The notes: generated by a model not told the origin, from the letters alone. DNA of 64,000 bases from Rutidosis leptorrhynchoides (GCF_046630445.1 NC_092336.1:505997001-506061000), one strand, 5' to 3'. Shown: positions 20,654-34,464, counted from the first letter of the stretch. A program made the numbers and translations.

Positions 20654-23600
20654 TTAGTTAGCTGTGGTGTCGAAATTGTGATTAACTTCGTTGTCGACTT
20701 CCATCGGACCCTGTATGTAATGTTTAACTCTGTGACCATTAACTTTAAATTCAATCCCATTTGAATTTATTAATTCTATCGTTCCGTATGGGAAAACTCT
20801 TTTGACTATGAATGGTCCAGACCATCTTGATTTCAATTTTCCAGGAAATAGCTTGAATCGTGAATTGAAAAGAAGAACTCTGTCTCCTTCTTTAAATTCT
20901 TTTGAACTTCTGATTCTTTTATCATGCCATTTCTTCGTTCTTTCTTTATAGATTAACGAATTTTCGTATGCTTCATGTCTTAATTCTTCTAATTCGTTTA
21001 GTTGACTTAATCGTAGACGTCCGGCTTCATGTAAATCAAGATTACATGCCTTCAAAGCCCAAAATGCTTTGTGTTCAATTTCTACTGGAAGATGACATGC
21101 TTTTCCATAAACAAGTCTAAAAGGTGTGGTTCCAATTGGAGTTTTGTAGGCTGTTCTAAAAGCCCAGAGTGCATCCTCCAATTTAATGGACCATTCCTTC
21201 GGATTTGATCCTACGGTTTTCTCTAGAATACGTTTTAAAGCTCGGTTTGTATTTTCAACTTGTCCACTTGTTTGTGGATGATATGCGGTGGAGATTTTAT
21301 GAGTTACTCCATATCTTTTAAGAACTTTCTCAAGTTGATTATTACAGAAATGAGTACCCCGATCACTTATTAAAGCTTTCGGTGTTCCAAACCTTGCAAA
21401 AAGACGTTTTAAAAAGTTGACTACAACTCGTGCATCGTTAGTTGGGAGAGCTTGTGCTTCCGCCCATTTAGATACATAATCAATGGCTACGAGTATATAT
21501 AGATTATTATGAGATTTTGGAAATGGACCCATAAAGTCAATACCCCAAATGTCAAATACTTCACATACTTGGATGACATTTTGTGGCATTTCATCACGTT
21601 GACTTATTTTTCCGGCCCTTTGACATGCATCACAGGATTTGCAAAGAAGGTGTGCGTCTTTGTAAATTGTAGGCCAATAGAATCCAGCTTCATAAACTTT
21701 TCTTGCTGTTAGTTGAGGCCCATAATGCCCTCCTGTTGGTCCTGTGTGACAATGGTTTAAAATTTTACTAGCTTCATCTCCAAATACACATCGGCGTATT
21801 ATTCCATCGGGACAACTTTTAAACAGATGTGGATCTTCCCAGAAATAGTGTTTTATATCACTGAAGAATTTCTTTCGTCTTTGGTACGATAATCCTTTTT
21901 CAAGGAATCCACAAACTAAGTAGTTTGCATAGTCTGCAAACCATGGGATTTCTTTATAATTTATCTTCAATAGATATTCATCAGGAAAGTTGTCTTGTAT
22001 GGCTGATTCATTCAGAACTTCTAATTCGGGATTTTCAAGACGAGAAAGATGATCAGCGGCGAGATTTTCTGCTCCTTTTTTATCTCGGATTTCAATATCA
22101 AACTCTTGTAAGAGTAAAATCCAACGGATTAATCTTGGTTTAGCATCTTGTTTTGAAAATAGGTATCTAAGAGCAGAATGGTCGGTATAGACCACCGTTT
22201 TTGCTAGAACGAGATATGATCGAAATTTGTCAAAAGCAAAGACAATAGCAAGGAGTTCTTTTTCAGTAGTTGTATAGTTCGTTTGTGCTCCTTGTAACGT
22301 CTTACTAGCATAATATATAGGTTGAAATCGTTTTTCAATCCTTTGTCCTAAAACGGCTCCCATTGCAAAATCACTTGCATCGCACATTAGTTCAAATGGT
22401 AGATTCCAATTTGGTGTTATCATGATCGGTGCATTAGTGAGTTTTTCTTTAAGAATATTAAAAGATTTGATACACTCATCTGTAAAGATGAATGGTGCAT
22501 CCTTTTCTAGGAGTTTATTCATAGGAGTGGCAATTTTGGAAAAATCTTTTATGAAACGTCGGTAAAAACCGGCATGCCCTAGAAAACTCCTAACTCCTCT
22601 AACATTGGTGGGATGTGGAAGTTTAGCAATTACATCTACTTTAGCTCTATCCACTTCAATTCCTTCTTTTGAAATTTTATGTCCAAGAACGATGCCTTCT
22701 TTAACCATAAAATGGCATTTTTCCCAATTAAGTACTAGATTTGATTTTTCGCATCTAATTAGCATTCGTTCCAGATTAACTAGACATGATTTAAATGTAT
22801 CACCGAAGACTGAAAAGTCATCCATGAATACTTCCATGCATTCTTCTATCATGTCATGAAAAATCGCCATCATACACCTTTGAAAGGTTGCAGGGGCGTT
22901 ACAAAGTCCAAATGGCATGCGTTTGTAAGCAAAAGTACCATAAGGGCACGTGAATGTGGTTTTCTCTTGATCTTCGGGTGCTATTGGAATTTGAAAATAT
23001 CCGGAAAATCCATCTAGAAAACAATAGTAACTATTTCCGGCTAATCTTTCCAACATTTGATCTATGAAAGGTAAGGGAAAGTGATCTTTTCTGGTGGCGT
23101 CATTTAATTTTCTATAATCAATACATACACGCCATCCTGTTACAGTCCTAGTAGGAATAAGCTCATTTTTCTCATTTGTGATGACAGTCATGCCACCCTT
23201 CTTAGGCACGCATTGAACTGGGCTTACCCATGGACTATCAGAAATTGGATATATCAAACCTGCATCTAGCAGTTTAATAATCTCTTTCTTAACTACATCT
23301 TGCATATTAGGATTTAGTCTTCGTTGGCGTTGCACATACGTTTTATGACCTTCTTCCATAAGGATTTTATGTGTGCAATACGAAGGACTTATTCCTTTAA
23401 TATCATGAATCTTCCATGCAATGGCTGGTTTATGAGCTTTCAACACAGAAATGAGTTGTGATTTCTCATTTTCAGTAAGAGAAGACGATATTATTACAGG
23501 TAATTCAGATTCACCATGTAAATAAGCGTATTCCAAATGGTTTGGAAGTGGCTTTAACTCTAATTTCGGAGGTTCTTCTATCGATGATTTATATCGATAT

Positions 23601-26260
23601 CTGTCTTCTTCTTTTAGCATTTGAATTTCTTCTGTTGTTGGTTCATATCCATTAGCTATAAGTGTAGCTAACATTTCAGCTTCATCAATTGGTTCATTAC
23701 CTTCTCCTAAAGAACATTCTCCTGTTCCTTGTAATTCTGGAAATTCTTCTAATAATTCTGCATGTGCATCTATAGTTTTAATATAATAACATGTATCATC
23801 TGCAGATTGTGGTTGTTGCATTGCTCTATCAACTGAAAAGGTAACACTCTCATCCTCTATACTTAGGGTCAGTTTCTTACCGAACACGTCTATCATTGCT
23901 TTAGCCGTGTTTAAGAATGGTCTTCCTAATATGAGAGGAACTTGAGAATCTTCTTCCATGTCCAAAACAACAAAATCTACTGGAAATACAAAAGTACCAA
24001 CTTTAACTAGCATGTTCTCCATTATCCCTCTAGGATATTTTATTGATCTATCGGCTAGTTGTATGCTTATTCTTGTTGGTTTCAATTCTCCAAGGTCTAG
24101 TTTAGCGTATAGTGAATACGGCATTAGATTTATACTAGCACCTAAGTCTGCCAATGCTTCTATTGAACTAAGACTACCCAGAAAACATGGAATTGTGAAA
24201 CTTCCTGGATCAGATAGTTTTTCTGGTATCTTATTCAACAGCACTGCTGAACAATTTGCATTCATAGTAACAGCCGAGAGTTCTTCCATTTTTTTTCTAT
24301 TCGTGATTAGATCTTTCAAGAATTTAGCATATCTTGGCATTCCTGAAATTACATCAATGAAAGGAAGATTTACATTTATCTGTTTAAACATATCCAAGAA
24401 TTTGGATTGCTCGGCTTCAAGTTTTTCCTTCTTCATTTTACTCGGATAAGGAAGTGGTGGTTGATATGGTTTAACATAAGGTTTATCCTTAACTGTGTTA
24501 TCTTCATTAACCTTTTCAACTACCGGTTCTTTTTCCTTATCTTGATCAGGTTTTGGTTCTTGTGTAGTAGGAATAGTTTCATCAGAAGTTACAGGTATTT
24601 CAGGTGGTTTAAGTGTTGTACCACTTCTTGTGGTAATAGCTTTAGCTGTTTCATTCCGGGGGTTAGCGTTTGTATCGCTTGGTAAACTTCCCGGTTTTCT
24701 TTCACCTATTAACCTTGCTAGGTTACTTACTTCTTGTTCCAGATTTTGAATAGAAGCTTGTTGATTTCTAAATGCTTGAGCATTTTGTTCATTGGTTTGT
24801 TTTTGAGATGTGAAAAACTGCGTTTGAGTTTCAACTAGCTTCGTCATCATATCTTCTAAATTCGGCTTTTTATCATCGGTTTGTTGTGGTGGTTTGTTTT
24901 GAAAATTAGGTCTTTGCTGATTGTAAGTATTATTGGATACTTGTTGATTGCTAGGACCTTGTTGGTTGTTGTATGGAATATTTCGGTTATAATTCTGGTT
25001 TTGATTGTAAATCGGTCTTGGCGGTTGATAATTATTCTGATAATTATTTCCAGGCCTTTGGTTTATGTATGAAATATTCTCTCTTTGTTCCATTGTTAAT
25101 TCAATACTGAGACAATCTTTTGTCAAATGTGGTCCTCCACACTGCTCACAACTAATTCGTATAGCATGAATATCTTTAGTCATCTTTTCCATTCGTCTCT
25201 CGAAAGCATCTATCTTTGCGGAAATGGAATCTAAGTCATGGCTAGAATCGGCTCTAGCTGCTTTAGATGATCTAATGATATCTTTTTCTTGGTGCCACTC
25301 ATGTGAGTGGGAAGCAGTATTATCAATAATTTTGTAAGCATCAGTTTCGGTTTTCTTCATAATAGAACCACCAGCTGCTATATCTATGTCTTTTCTTGTA
25401 GTGATGTCGCATCCTCGGTAGAATATTTGTACTATTTGACAAGTGTCTAAACCATGTTGCGGACATCCTCTTAACAACTTTCCATATCTTGTCCACGCCT
25501 CATATAGAGTTTCATTTGGCTTTTGTGTGAACGTAACAATTTCTGCTTGAAGTCTTACGGCTTTAGATGCAGGAAAGAATTGTTTAAGAAATTTGTCAAT
25601 TAAAACATCCCATGTATCGATCGCCCCTTCAGGTAACGATTCCAACCAATCTTTGGCTTCTCCCTTTAAAGTCCAGGGAAATAACATGAGATATATCTGT
25701 TCATCCTCCACTTCTCGTATTTTAAATAGTGTGCAGATCCTATTAAAGGTACGTAGATGTTCATTTGGATCTTCCTTCGGCGCACCACTAAATTGGCATT
25801 GATTAGTCACCATGTGTAGAATTTGTCCTTTGATTTCATAATCTGGCGCATTAATGTCTGGATGAGTAATTGCGTGACCTTGGCCAGTGCGTTTAGCTCT
25901 CATTCGGTCTTCCATACTTAAAGGTTCCAGATTCTCCATAATTGAATTTGTTGAATCGGTATCACTAGATGATTCTGATTTAATAGTTCGTTCCTCAACA
26001 ATCTCTGTTTGAATGATTGGTGGTTCCGGAGGAAAGTTTAATGGTTCAGGATCTATGAACCGTTCCTGAATATTTTCTGGATTCTCAATTGTGAGGTCGG
26101 GTTCAAAAAATGGATTATCGGAAATTTGAACTGAAGTACTTGGTCGACTGGATGACGATTCTAAAGAAAAATCAACGGCGGTTATATTTGTTAAACGATG
26201 TCTTGATCGAGTTACAGGTGGTGAACGTACAAAAGGTGATGAACGTCTTGCTCGATGCAT
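20654..26260 (-). CDS. gag-pol: Element D gag-pol polyprotein, intact (1868 aa)
   Basis: A single open frame. Gag capsid region about residues 145-300; variant zinc knuckle [13 protein letters not shown] near 371-383; Asn/Gln-rich linker; aspartic protease [10 protein letters not shown] near 705; reverse transcriptase about 980-1200 with the Athila-typical insert [19 protein letters not shown] (about 1025-1043) and the catalytic FMDD at 1145-1148; RNase H from about 1290 ([20 protein letters not shown]); integrase with its His/Cys zinc segment (about 1510-1547), catalytic Asp residues in WGIDFMG and ISDRG and Glu in SGQVENTNR. All catalytic residues I looked for are present. Gag and pol are fused without stop or frameshift. 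This makes D a candidate autonomous element and a possible source of proteins for decayed relatives. Confidence 0.96.
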   Translation of the reverse strand: MHRARRSSPFVRSPPVTRSRHRLTNITAVDFSLESSSSRPSTSVQISDNPFFEPDLTIENPENIQERFIDPEPLNFPPEPPIIQTEIVEERTIKSESSSDTDSTNSIMENLEPLSMEDRMRAKRTGQGHAITHPDINAPDYEIKGQILHMVTNQCQFSGAPKEDPNEHLRTFNRICTLFKIREVEDEQIYLMLFPWTLKGEAKDWLESLPEGAIDTWDVLIDKFLKQFFPASKAVRLQAEIVTFTQKPNETLYEAWTRYGKLLRGCPQHGLDTCQIVQIFYRGCDITTRKDIDIAAGGSIMKKTETDAYKIIDNTASHSHEWHQEKDIIRSSKAARADSSHDLDSISAKIDAFERRMEKMTKDIHAIRISCEQCGGPHLTKDCLSIELTMEQRENISYINQRPGNNYQNNYQPPRPIYNQNQNYNRNIPYNNQQGPSNQQVSNNTYNQQRPNFQNKPPQQTDDKKPNLEDMMTKLVETQTQFFTSQKQTNEQNAQAFRNQQASIQNLEQEVSNLARLIGERKPGSLPSDTNANPRNETAKAITTRSGTTLKPPEIPVTSDETIPTTQEPKPDQDKEKEPVVEKVNEDNTVKDKPYVKPYQPPLPYPSKMKKEKLEAEQSKFLDMFKQINVNLPFIDVISGMPRYAKFLKDLITNRKKMEELSAVTMNANCSAVLLNKIPEKLSDPGSFTIPCFLGSLSSIEALADLGASINLMPYSLYAKLDLGELKPTRISIQLADRSIKYPRGIMENMLVKVGTFVFPVDFVVLDMEEDSQVPLILGRPFLNTAKAMIDVFGKKLTLSIEDESVTFSVDRAMQQPQSADDTCYYIKTIDAHAELLEEFPELQGTGECSLGEGNEPIDEAEMLATLIANGYEPTTEEIQMLKEEDRYRYKSSIEEPPKLELKPLPNHLEYAYLHGESELPVIISSSLTENEKSQLISVLKAHKPAIAWKIHDIKGISPSYCTHKILMEEGHKTYVQRQRRLNPNMQDVVKKEIIKLLDAGLIYPISDSPWVSPVQCVPKKGGMTVITNEKNELIPTRTVTGWRVCIDYRKLNDATRKDHFPLPFIDQMLERLAGNSYYCFLDGFSGYFQIPIAPEDQEKTTFTCPYGTFAYKRMPFGLCNAPATFQRCMMAIFHDMIEECMEVFMDDFSVFGDTFKSCLVNLERMLIRCEKSNLVLNWEKCHFMVKEGIVLGHKISKEGIEVDRAKVDVIAKLPHPTNVRGVRSFLGHAGFYRRFIKDFSKIATPMNKLLEKDAPFIFTDECIKSFNILKEKLTNAPIMITPNWNLPFELMCDASDFAMGAVLGQRIEKRFQPIYYASKTLQGAQTNYTTTEKELLAIVFAFDKFRSYLVLAKTVVYTDHSALRYLFSKQDAKPRLIRWILLLQEFDIEIRDKKGAENLAADHLSRLENPELEVLNESAIQDNFPDEYLLKINYKEIPWFADYANYLVCGFLEKGLSYQRRKKFFSDIKHYFWEDPHLFKSCPDGIIRRCVFGDEASKILNHCHTGPTGGHYGPQLTARKVYEAGFYWPTIYKDAHLLCKSCDACQRAGKISQRDEMPQNVIQVCEVFDIWGIDFMGPFPKSHNNLYILVAIDYVSKWAEAQALPTNDARVVVNFLKRLFARFGTPKALISDRGTHFCNNQLEKVLKRYGVTHKISTAYHPQTSGQVENTNRALKRILEKTVGSNPKEWSIKLEDALWAFRTAYKTPIGTTPFRLVYGKACHLPVEIEHKAFWALKACNLDLHEAGRLRLSQLNELEELRHEAYENSLIYKERTKKWHDKRIRSSKEFKEGDRVLLFNSRFKLFPGKLKSRWSGPFIVKRVFPYGTIELINSNGIEFKVNGHRVKHYIQGPMEVDNEVNHNFDTTAN

Positions 26261-27184
26261 TCACAGAATATCCTATTAGTTTTTAAAAGGAAAGAAAAAT
26301 TATAATAAGTTATCCAATTAATAGACTTTTCTGATTTTGCCCACGTTTCGAATAGCCAAAAGATGCAGCAGAGGGGCAGGATTCGTTTGGTCTCAATATA
26401 ATTGAGGACTGTTTGGCTCCAATAACCCGGTCCACGTACAAATCCAACTATTACTACGAACCAGAAAATTTTGATGTCTATTAATTTAACCACTTAAAAT
26501 AAATTTTCGTAATTTTTAGAAATTTAGATAAGAAGTAGAATAAAATTCTAAGTCCTAAAAACTAGAATGGCGAGAAATAAGAAAGAAAAAGAGTTCGTCG
26601 AAAAATGTCGAAAAAGAAAAAAATGGTTGAAAAATAAAAGGTGACGGAAAAATAAAAGAAACTTATAAAAACTTAAAAATACTTAACTAATTTAACCTTA
26701 TTACTATAACTAACTTAAAATTATAATCGCAAATTGAAATTACTAATTGGAATGATAATTGATACATAGTAAAAGGTCTAAAAATATTAAAGCTTACAAG
26801 AAAAACTAAATCCCAAATGGAAATAACTTAAAAAGAAACTAAAACTTAAAAAGGCGTCGCAAAATTCTAAAGCACCTAAATCTTAGTCTAAAGAAAAAGC
26901 ACTTAAGGAATTCTACGGCAAAGCCTAAAAATCTAGGAGTAAAAATAACTATAGCAAAAACTAAGTTTAAAATTAATTATGAGCTAAAAATATAAAAGTT
27001 ACGCTACAATGATTAAAAAGGTACAAAATATAAAAATATACAAAAAGTTGTAAAAAGTACAATTTTTATAAAAAATATTATTTTTATATTATTTATTTAA
27101 TAAAAACTACTAATTTTACAATTTTTATAAAACTAATTAAACAAAATACATAAATATAAAGTAAAAAGTAAAAATAAAACTAAA

Positions 27185-27217
<33 letters not shown>

Positions 27218-27660
27218 TAAGTTAAATAATAATAATAATAATTAAAACCCGTGATTAATGCGGTTTTAGGGTTTTTGTCCGTGTGTCAGAAGACCTCCGC
27301 GAGTTGCGGTGAATAAAGAGGAAAACCCCGCGAGTCGCGGGGTTCAGGAATTCAGTTGACAGGTTTTGTTTTTTACGCGTTTTCTTTATTTTTTTTTTTT
27401 TTATTTTCTTTTTTCTGTTTTTAGTTTAAATAAACGATTTTTAATAAAATTTATATTTTTATAAATTAAAATAAAGATAAAGAAACTTATAAAACTTAAA
27501 TATTTAACAAAATCCTAAAAATACTAATATTTTTGTTTTTCTTTTTATATTTTTGAATGATTAAAACGTAATTTTTACAAAAACGACTTTTAATAAAAGT
27601 AAATAAAAATCTTTTTTTTTTTTTTTATTAGCGTTGCGCTTTCGGCTTTTAAGAGTAATT
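26261..27660 (-). other. Element D 5' leader
   Basis: About 1.4 kb of untranslated leader between the PBS and the gag ATG (26260). It is A-rich on the plus strand with an AAT microsatellite near 27187-27240 and holds the third palindrome pair (27295-27342). No conserved protein is seen. Confidence 0.7.
27295..27342. repeat. Paired GC-rich palindromes in element D leader
   Basis: ctccgcgagttgcgg at 27295-27309 (one arm degraded) and ccccgcgagtcgcgggg at 27326-27342, starts 31 bp apart. Compared with the other copies, the second palindrome has two paired changes that keep the arms complementary. Confidence 0.9.
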
Positions 27661-27677
27661 CCCCGGCAGCGGCGCCA
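27661..27677 (-). other. Element D primer-binding site (tRNA-Asp type)
   Basis: The minus strand reads tggcgccgctgccgggg, eight bases inside the 5' LTR. It fits the 3' end of plant tRNA-Asp with one mismatch (tRNA sequence from memory). This primer is characteristic of Athila. Confidence 0.88.
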
Positions 27678-27685
27678 AAAATACT

Positions 27686-29681
27686 TGATGTCGAACGAGG
27701 TGTATATAAAATAGTTTATAATTTTAGCAGAAAATACTATTAAATACGATACAATTTTACACAAGATATTTATTTATTTATAGAATGGATATACTTAAAC
27801 CTTGCTACAACACTTATAGGCAGTGTACCTAATCGTACAGTAGTGTAGTTTTTAGTAAGTCCGGTTCGTTCCACAGGGAAATCTTTAAACAAAGCTCAAC
27901 GCTATATTAGTTTACTTTTATTAAAAATACAAATATATATATAAGTAATATTATTATTATAAAGGGGGGTTTTTACCGTTTAATGACCGGTTTGTCGATT
28001 TTTAAACTTTAGTCGCAGTTAAAACCTAATTTAAAATATAAAATAAATACAAGACTTTAAATTAAAGCGTAAAGTAAATAACGATAATGAAATTGCGAAT
28101 AATAAAAATGCGATAAAATAAAATTGCGATAATTAAAAAGTACGATAATTAAAAGTGCGATTAAATAACAATAAATAAAAGTGCGATAATTAGAAGTGCA
28201 ATTAAATATAAAATAAAGGAATTTAAATATGAAATAAAAGAATTATGCTTATTTAAATTTCCGTAATCATGATGTTTGACGTGTTGATTTTAGTTTTATG
28301 CCCATGGGTTAATTGTCCTTTGTCCTGGATTATTCAATATGTCCGTCTGGTTTTTGTCCATAACAGTCCATCAGTCATAAATATAAATTGCAAGTGTCCT
28401 TGTCAAATTATTATTATACCCGAAGATAAATATTCCAACTAATTGGGGATTCGAATTGTAACAAGGTTTTAATACTTTGTTTAATGAATACACCAGGTTA
28501 TCGACTGCGTGTAAACCAAGGTTTTACTACTTTGTTAACAATTACACCAATTACCCTTGAATGTAATTTCACCCCTGTTTTGATTATTCTAGTGGCTATT
28601 AATCCATTCCCGTGTCCGGTTAAATGAACGATTATTCGTACATATAAATACCCTGCCCATCGTGTCCGATCGAGTGTATATGGTAAATTATAGGGACGCT
28701 CAATTGTAAATCTTTATATTAACATTAACAAACTTTCATTTAGTTAAACAAATATAAAGCCCATTAATAGCCCATAGCCTAGTTTCCACAAGTGTCGTTC
28801 TTTTGTCCAAACCCCAATTATGGTACAAAGCCCAATTACCCAATTTCAGTAATTAGCCCAACATCATGATTACTTCGTTTTAAACAAGCATAATAATAAC
28901 TTAGCTACGAGACATTAATATAAAAAGGTTGAACATAACTTACAATGATTAAAAATAGCGTAGCGTTACACGGACAGAATTTCGACTTACACCCTTACAA
29001 CATTCGCTAACATACCCTTATTATTAGAATTATAATTAAAATTAAAATATAAATTATAAATATAAATATATATTACTCGTATATATTGAGAGAGAGATGA
29101 AAATATTGTGTTAAATTCGATCAGAATTCGGTTGGCTTTATAGCCAGAAATGGAATTTGGGGCTCCGCGACTCGCGGCAAAAAGCCCTTCAAACTCCGCG
29201 AGTCGCGGAGAGGTATTTTCATTTCACACCCTTGGAGTTTCTGGCTGCCGACGGTTTTTTTTTATATATATATATAATATATATATAATTAATATAATTA
29301 ATTATATATTATATTATATTTATATACATAGTTAACTTGTAATTTTTAGTCCGTTGCGTCGAGCGTTAAGAGTTGACTCTAGTCCCGGTTCCGGATTTTC
29401 GAACGTCCTCGCGTACAATTTAATATCTTGTACTTTGCGTTTTGAATCTTGTACTCTTGTGATTTCGAGACGTTTCTTATCAATAATTGGAACCTTTTTG
29501 ATTGTCTTTTGTTCTTTTGAGCTTTTTGGTCGTTTGCGTCTTCAATTCGTCGAATCTGTCTTTTGTCTTCACCTTTTATTATTTAAACGAATATCACTTG
29601 TAAATAGAACAATTGCAACTAAAAGCTTGTCTTTCTTGAGGAATAATGCTATGAAATATATGTTCGTTTTTAGCATTATCA
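27686..29681 (-). repeat. Element D 5' LTR (right copy)
   Basis: 1,996 bp, same length and apparently the same sequence as 12756-14751. Includes the palindrome pair at 29163-29210. Confidence 0.95.
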
Positions 29682-29686
29682 TCCAC
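29682..29686 (+). other. Target-site duplication of element D, right copy
   Basis: tccac, identical to 12751-12755. Confidence 0.93.
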
Positions 29687-32217
29687 TACCGAGAATTGAC
29701 GACTTATTTGATCAACTACAAGGCTCGTCAGTTTATTCGAAGATTGATTTACGTTCTGGGTATCATCAAATGCAGGTGAAGGAGGATGATATTCCGAAGA
29801 CTGCTTTCAGAACGCGTTACGATCATTACGAGTTTATGGTTATGTCGTTTGGGTTGACTAACGCACCAGCTGTGTTCATGGACCTCATGAACCGAGTGTG
29901 TGGACCATACCTTGACAAGTTTGTCATTATTTTCATCGATGACATACTTATTTACTCAAAGAATGATCAAGAGCACGAAGAACATTTGAGAAAAGTGCTA
30001 GAGTTGTTGAGGAAAGAAAAACTGTACGCTAAATTTTCAAAGTGTGCATTTTGGTTGGAAGAAGTTCAATTCCTCGATCACATAGTGAACAAATAAGGTA
30101 TTCAGGTGGATCCGGCAAAGATTGAAATCGTTGAAAAGTGGGAAACCCCGAAAACTCCGAAGCATATACGTCAATTTTTAGGATTGGCTGGTTACTACAG
30201 AAGATTCATCCAAGATTTTTCCAAAATAGCAAAACCCTTGACTGCATTAACGCATAAAGGGAAGAAATTTGAATGAAAAGATGAGCATGAGAAAGCGTTT
30301 CAATTGTTGAAGAAAAAGTTAACTACGACACCTATATTGTCATTACCTGAAGGGAATAATAATTTTGTGATATATTGTGATGCCTCAAAGCAAGGTCTCG
30401 GTTGTGTATTAATCCAACGAACGAATGTAATTGCTTATGCGTCTAGACAATTGAAGATTCACGAGCAGAATTATACGACGCATGATTTGGAATTAGGCGC
30501 GGTTGTTTTTGCATTAAAGACTTGGAGGAACTACTTATATGGGGTCAAAAGTATTATATATACCGATCACAAAAGTCTCCAACACATATTTAATCAGAAA
30601 CAACTAAACATGAGACAGCGTAGGTGGATTGAGTTATTAAATGATTACAATTTTGAGATTCGTTACCACCCGGGGAAGGCAAATGTGGTAGCCGACGCCT
30701 TGAGCAGAAAGGACAGAGAACCCATTCGAGTAAAAGCTATGAATATAATTATTCACAATAACCTTACTACTCAAATAAAGGAGGTGCAACAAGGAGTTTT
30801 AAAAGAAGGAAATTTAAAGGATGAAATACCCAAAGGATCGGAGAAGCATCTTAATATACGGGAAGACGGAACCTGGTATAGGGCTGAAAGGATTTGGGTA
30901 CCAAAATTTGGAGATATAAGAGAAATGGTACTTAGAGAAGCACATAAAACCAGATACTCAATACATCCTGGAACGGGGAAGATGTACAAAGATCTCAAGA
31001 AACATTTTTGGTGGCCGGGTATGAAAGCCGATGTTGCTAAATACGTAGGAGAATGTTTGACATGTTCTGAGGTCAAAGCTGAGCATCAGAAACCATCAGG
31101 TCTACTTCAACAACCCGAAATCCGGGAATGGAAATGGGAAAACATTACCATGGATTTCATCACTAAATTGCCAAGGACTGCAAGTGGTTTTGATACTAAT
31201 TGAGTAATAGTTGATCGTCTCACCAAATCAGTACACTTCCTGCCAAAAAGAGAAGATGACAAGATGGAGAAGTTAGCATGACTGTATCTGAAGGAAGTCG
31301 TCTCCAGACATGGAATACCAATCTCTATTATCTCTGATAGGGATGGCAGATTTATTTCAAGATTCTGGCAGACATTACAGCAAGCATTAGGAACTCGTCT
31401 AGACATGAGTACTGCCTATCATCCACAAACTGATGGGCAGAGCGAAAGGACGATACAAACGCTTGAAGACATACTATGAGCATGTGTTATTGATTTCAGA
31501 AAAAGTTGGGATCGACATCTACCATTAGCAGAATTTTCCTACAACAACAGCTACCATTCAATCATTGAGATGGCGCCGTTTGAAGCACTTTATGGTCGAA
31601 AGTGCAGATCTCCGATTTGTTGGAGTGAAGTGGGGGATAGACAGATTACGGGTCTGGAGATAATACAAGAAGCTACCGAGAAGATCATCCAAATTCAACA
31701 ACGGTTGAAAACCGCCCAAAGTCGACAAAAGAGCTACGCTGACATTAAAAGAAAAGATATAGAATTTGAAATTGGAGAGATGGTCATGCTTAAAGTTGCA
31801 CCTTGGAAAGGCGTTGTTCGATTTGGTAAACGAGGGAAATTAAATCCAAGGTATATTGGACCATTCAAGATTATTGATCGTGTCGGACCAGTAGCTTACC
31901 GACTTGAGTTACCTCAACAACTCGCGGCTGTACATAACACTTTCTACGTCTCAAATTTGAAGAAATGTTTTGCTAAAGAAGATCTCACTATTCCATTAGA
32001 CGAAATCCAAATCAATGAAAAACTTCAATTCATCGAAGAACCCGTCAAAATAATGGATCGTAAGGTTAAAAGACTTAAGCAAAACAAGATACCAATTGTT
32101 AAGGTTCGATGGAATGCTCATAGGGGACCCGAGTTCACCTGGGAACGAGAAGATCAGATGAAGAAGAAATACCCGCACCTATTTCCGGAAGATACGTCAA
32201 CACCTCCAACTGCTTAA
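29687..32217 (+). pseudogene. pol: Element B RT (3' part), RNase H, integrase and chromodomain-like tail
   Basis: RT resumes here after element D. The catalytic motif FIDD follows near 29930-29945 ([14 protein letters not shown]). RNase H starts near 30367 (YCDASKQGLG) and includes TDHKSLQHIF. Integrase has the His/Cys segment (YSIHPGTGKMYKDLKKHFWW, later CLTCSEVK) and Asp in TMDF and ISDRDG. The C-terminus ends with a chromodomain-like segment ([21 protein letters not shown]). One reading frame is kept throughout but carries stops at 30094, 30274, 31201, 31279 and 31477. The terminal TAA is at 32215. No indels are apparent, so decay is mainly by point mutation. Confidence 0.92.
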
Positions 32218-32251
32218 AATTTCGGGACGAAATTTATTTAACGGGTAGGTA
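32217..32251 (+). other. Element B 3' boundary hairpin and polypurine-like motif
   Basis: AAATTTCGGGACGAAATTT at 32217-32235 overlaps the last base of the pol stop codon. taacgggtaggta follows at 32239-32251, one base before the LTR TGTAGTGACCC. Confidence 0.8.
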
Positions 32252-32252
32252 C

Positions 32253-32455
32253 TGTAGTGACCCAAACTTTTCCATGTTTATATATATTAAATGAAATTGA
32301 TATTTACATGATTAAGTGTTTCCAACATGTTAAGCAATCAAAATTGTTAAGACTTGATTAATTGAAATAGGTTTTATATAGACAATTGACCACCCAAGTT
32401 GACCGGCGATTCAGGAACGTTAAAACTTGTAAAAACTATATGATGACATACATAT

Positions 32456-32504
<49 letters not shown>

Positions 32505-33351
32505 TCATGATATTATGATAAGTATGTACCTCATTAAGTATTATAACAATGAGTTATATACATAAAAATGAGACTATTGAATTAAGAAACTTGAAAACGG
32601 TATATATAACGATTATCGTTATAACAACGTCTTACTAATTACATATGAATCATTTTAAGATATTGATACACTATATATAAACATGTTAAATGATAAGTAA
32701 ACATATCATTAAGTATAATAACAATGAACTACATATGTAAAAACAAGACTACTAACTTAAGGATTTCGAAACGATACATATATGTAACGATTATCGTTGT
32801 AACGGCATTTAACTGTATATATATCATATTAAGATATATTAATACATCATTATATCATGATAATGTAATAATTTAACATCTCATTAGATATAATAAACAA
32901 TGTGTTAACAACATTTAACAAGATCGTTAACTTAAAGATTTCAAAACAACATTTACATGTAACGACTAACGATGACTTAAAGACTCAGTTAAAATGTATA
33001 TACATGTAGTGTTTTAATATGTATTCATACACTTTTGAAAGACTTCAAGACACTTATCCAAGTACTTCTACTTAACAAAAATTCTTACGATTACATCCTC
33101 ATTCATTTTCATCAACAATTCTACTCGTATGCACTCGTATTTGTACTTGTACAATACACAGCTTCTAAATGTATTTACTATTGGTATATACACTCTAATG
33201 ATTAGCTCTTAGCAGTCCATGTGAGTCACCTAACCATGCGGGAACCATCATTTAACATCTAGCATGACTTATGAGCAAGGAAACAAAAACAAGAACTCCT
33301 TTTAACCCCACTCACCACCTACTCCATTTCACTTCTAATTTTCTTTCCAAT
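32253..33351 (+). repeat. Element B 3' LTR, first part
   Basis: Begins TGTAGTGACCC and runs to the insertion of element C. Contains a (TA)n tract at about 32459-32500. Confidence 0.88.
33347..33351 (+). other. Target-site duplication of element C, left copy
   Basis: ccaat at 33347-33351, repeated at 40950-40954. Confidence 0.92.
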
Positions 33352-34430
33352 TGAAAGGACCCGTTCATATACATTATAAACGATTCACAATAGTTGATTA
33401 CATCGCGAGGTATTTGACCTCTATATGATACGTTTTACAAACATTGCATTCGTTTTTAAAAGACAAACTTTCTTTACATAAAAAATTGACGGCATGCATA
33501 CCATTTCATATTACATCCAACTATAATTGACTTAATATTAATCTTGATGAACTCAACGACTCGAATGCAACGTCTTTCAAAGTATGTCTTGAATGACTCC
33601 AAGTAATATCCTTAAAATGAGCTAATGCACAGCGGAAGAATTCTTTAATACCTGAGAATAAACATGCTTTAAAGTGTCAACCAAAAGGTTGGTGAGTTCA
33701 TTAGTTTATCATAATCCATCATTTCTGTAATAGTAATAGACCACAAGATTTCAGTTTCTATAAATATCCGTACACTCGCAAGTGTATAAAAGTATTCTAT
33801 AAGTTGTAGGCACCCGGTAACAAGCTTTAACGTTCATGTTTTACCCTCTGAAGTACACCAGATCAGGTGTGTTTAAAATAACCTCGAAGTACTAAAGCAT
33901 CCCATAGTCAGGATGGGGTTTGTCAGACCCAATAGATCTATCTTTAGGATTCGCGCCTACCGTACATAGACAAGTAGTTTAATGTTACCAAGCTAAGGGT
34001 ATATTTCTGGTTTAAACCCACATAGAATTAGTTTTAGTACTTGTGCCTATTTCGTAAAACATTTATAAATCAGCGCATGTATTCTCAGCCCAAAAATATA
34101 TATATAAAGGGAGCAAATGAAACTCACAATACTGTATTTCGTAGCAATTATGTATATGACGGCACTGAACAAGTGCAGTGTTTGTCTCGGATTCACGAAC
34201 GTATCAATATTGTGATTCAATATTGCAGGAAAGTACGTAGACGCAACGAAAATGATAAACGTTAGGTTGACCTCACGAGCAATACCCTCGATCAATACCC
34301 ATAACCTTCATAGCTATAACCCATAATTTCCTTAGCTCTATCCCATTTGAAAACTTATTTTGAAATCGTCTGAATATAACTCTGTCGTAGTATTTTATGT
34401 ACACTAATAATATCTTGAAATAATACTAAG

Positions 34431-34464
<34 letters not shown>

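Larger units (their letters stand above)
12756..29681 (-). mobile_element. Element D: complete Athila-type Ty3/Gypsy retrotransposon
   Basis: Bounded by two 1,996-bp LTRs (12756-14751 and 27686-29681, exact offset 14930) and the 5-bp duplication tccac. On the minus strand the order is 5' LTR, tRNA-Asp-type PBS, leader, gag-pol (26260-20654), zinc-knuckle ORF (20480-20064), spacer, ATHILA-type ORF (18171-16834), 3' non-coding region, polypurine tract, 3' LTR. Reading the two LTRs side by side I saw no difference, so the insertion is very recent. Gag-pol is one unbroken frame. Assignment to Athila rests on the long extra 3' region, the RT insert described under gag-pol, the [10 protein letters not shown] protease and the tRNA-Asp PBS. 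Confidence 0.95.
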
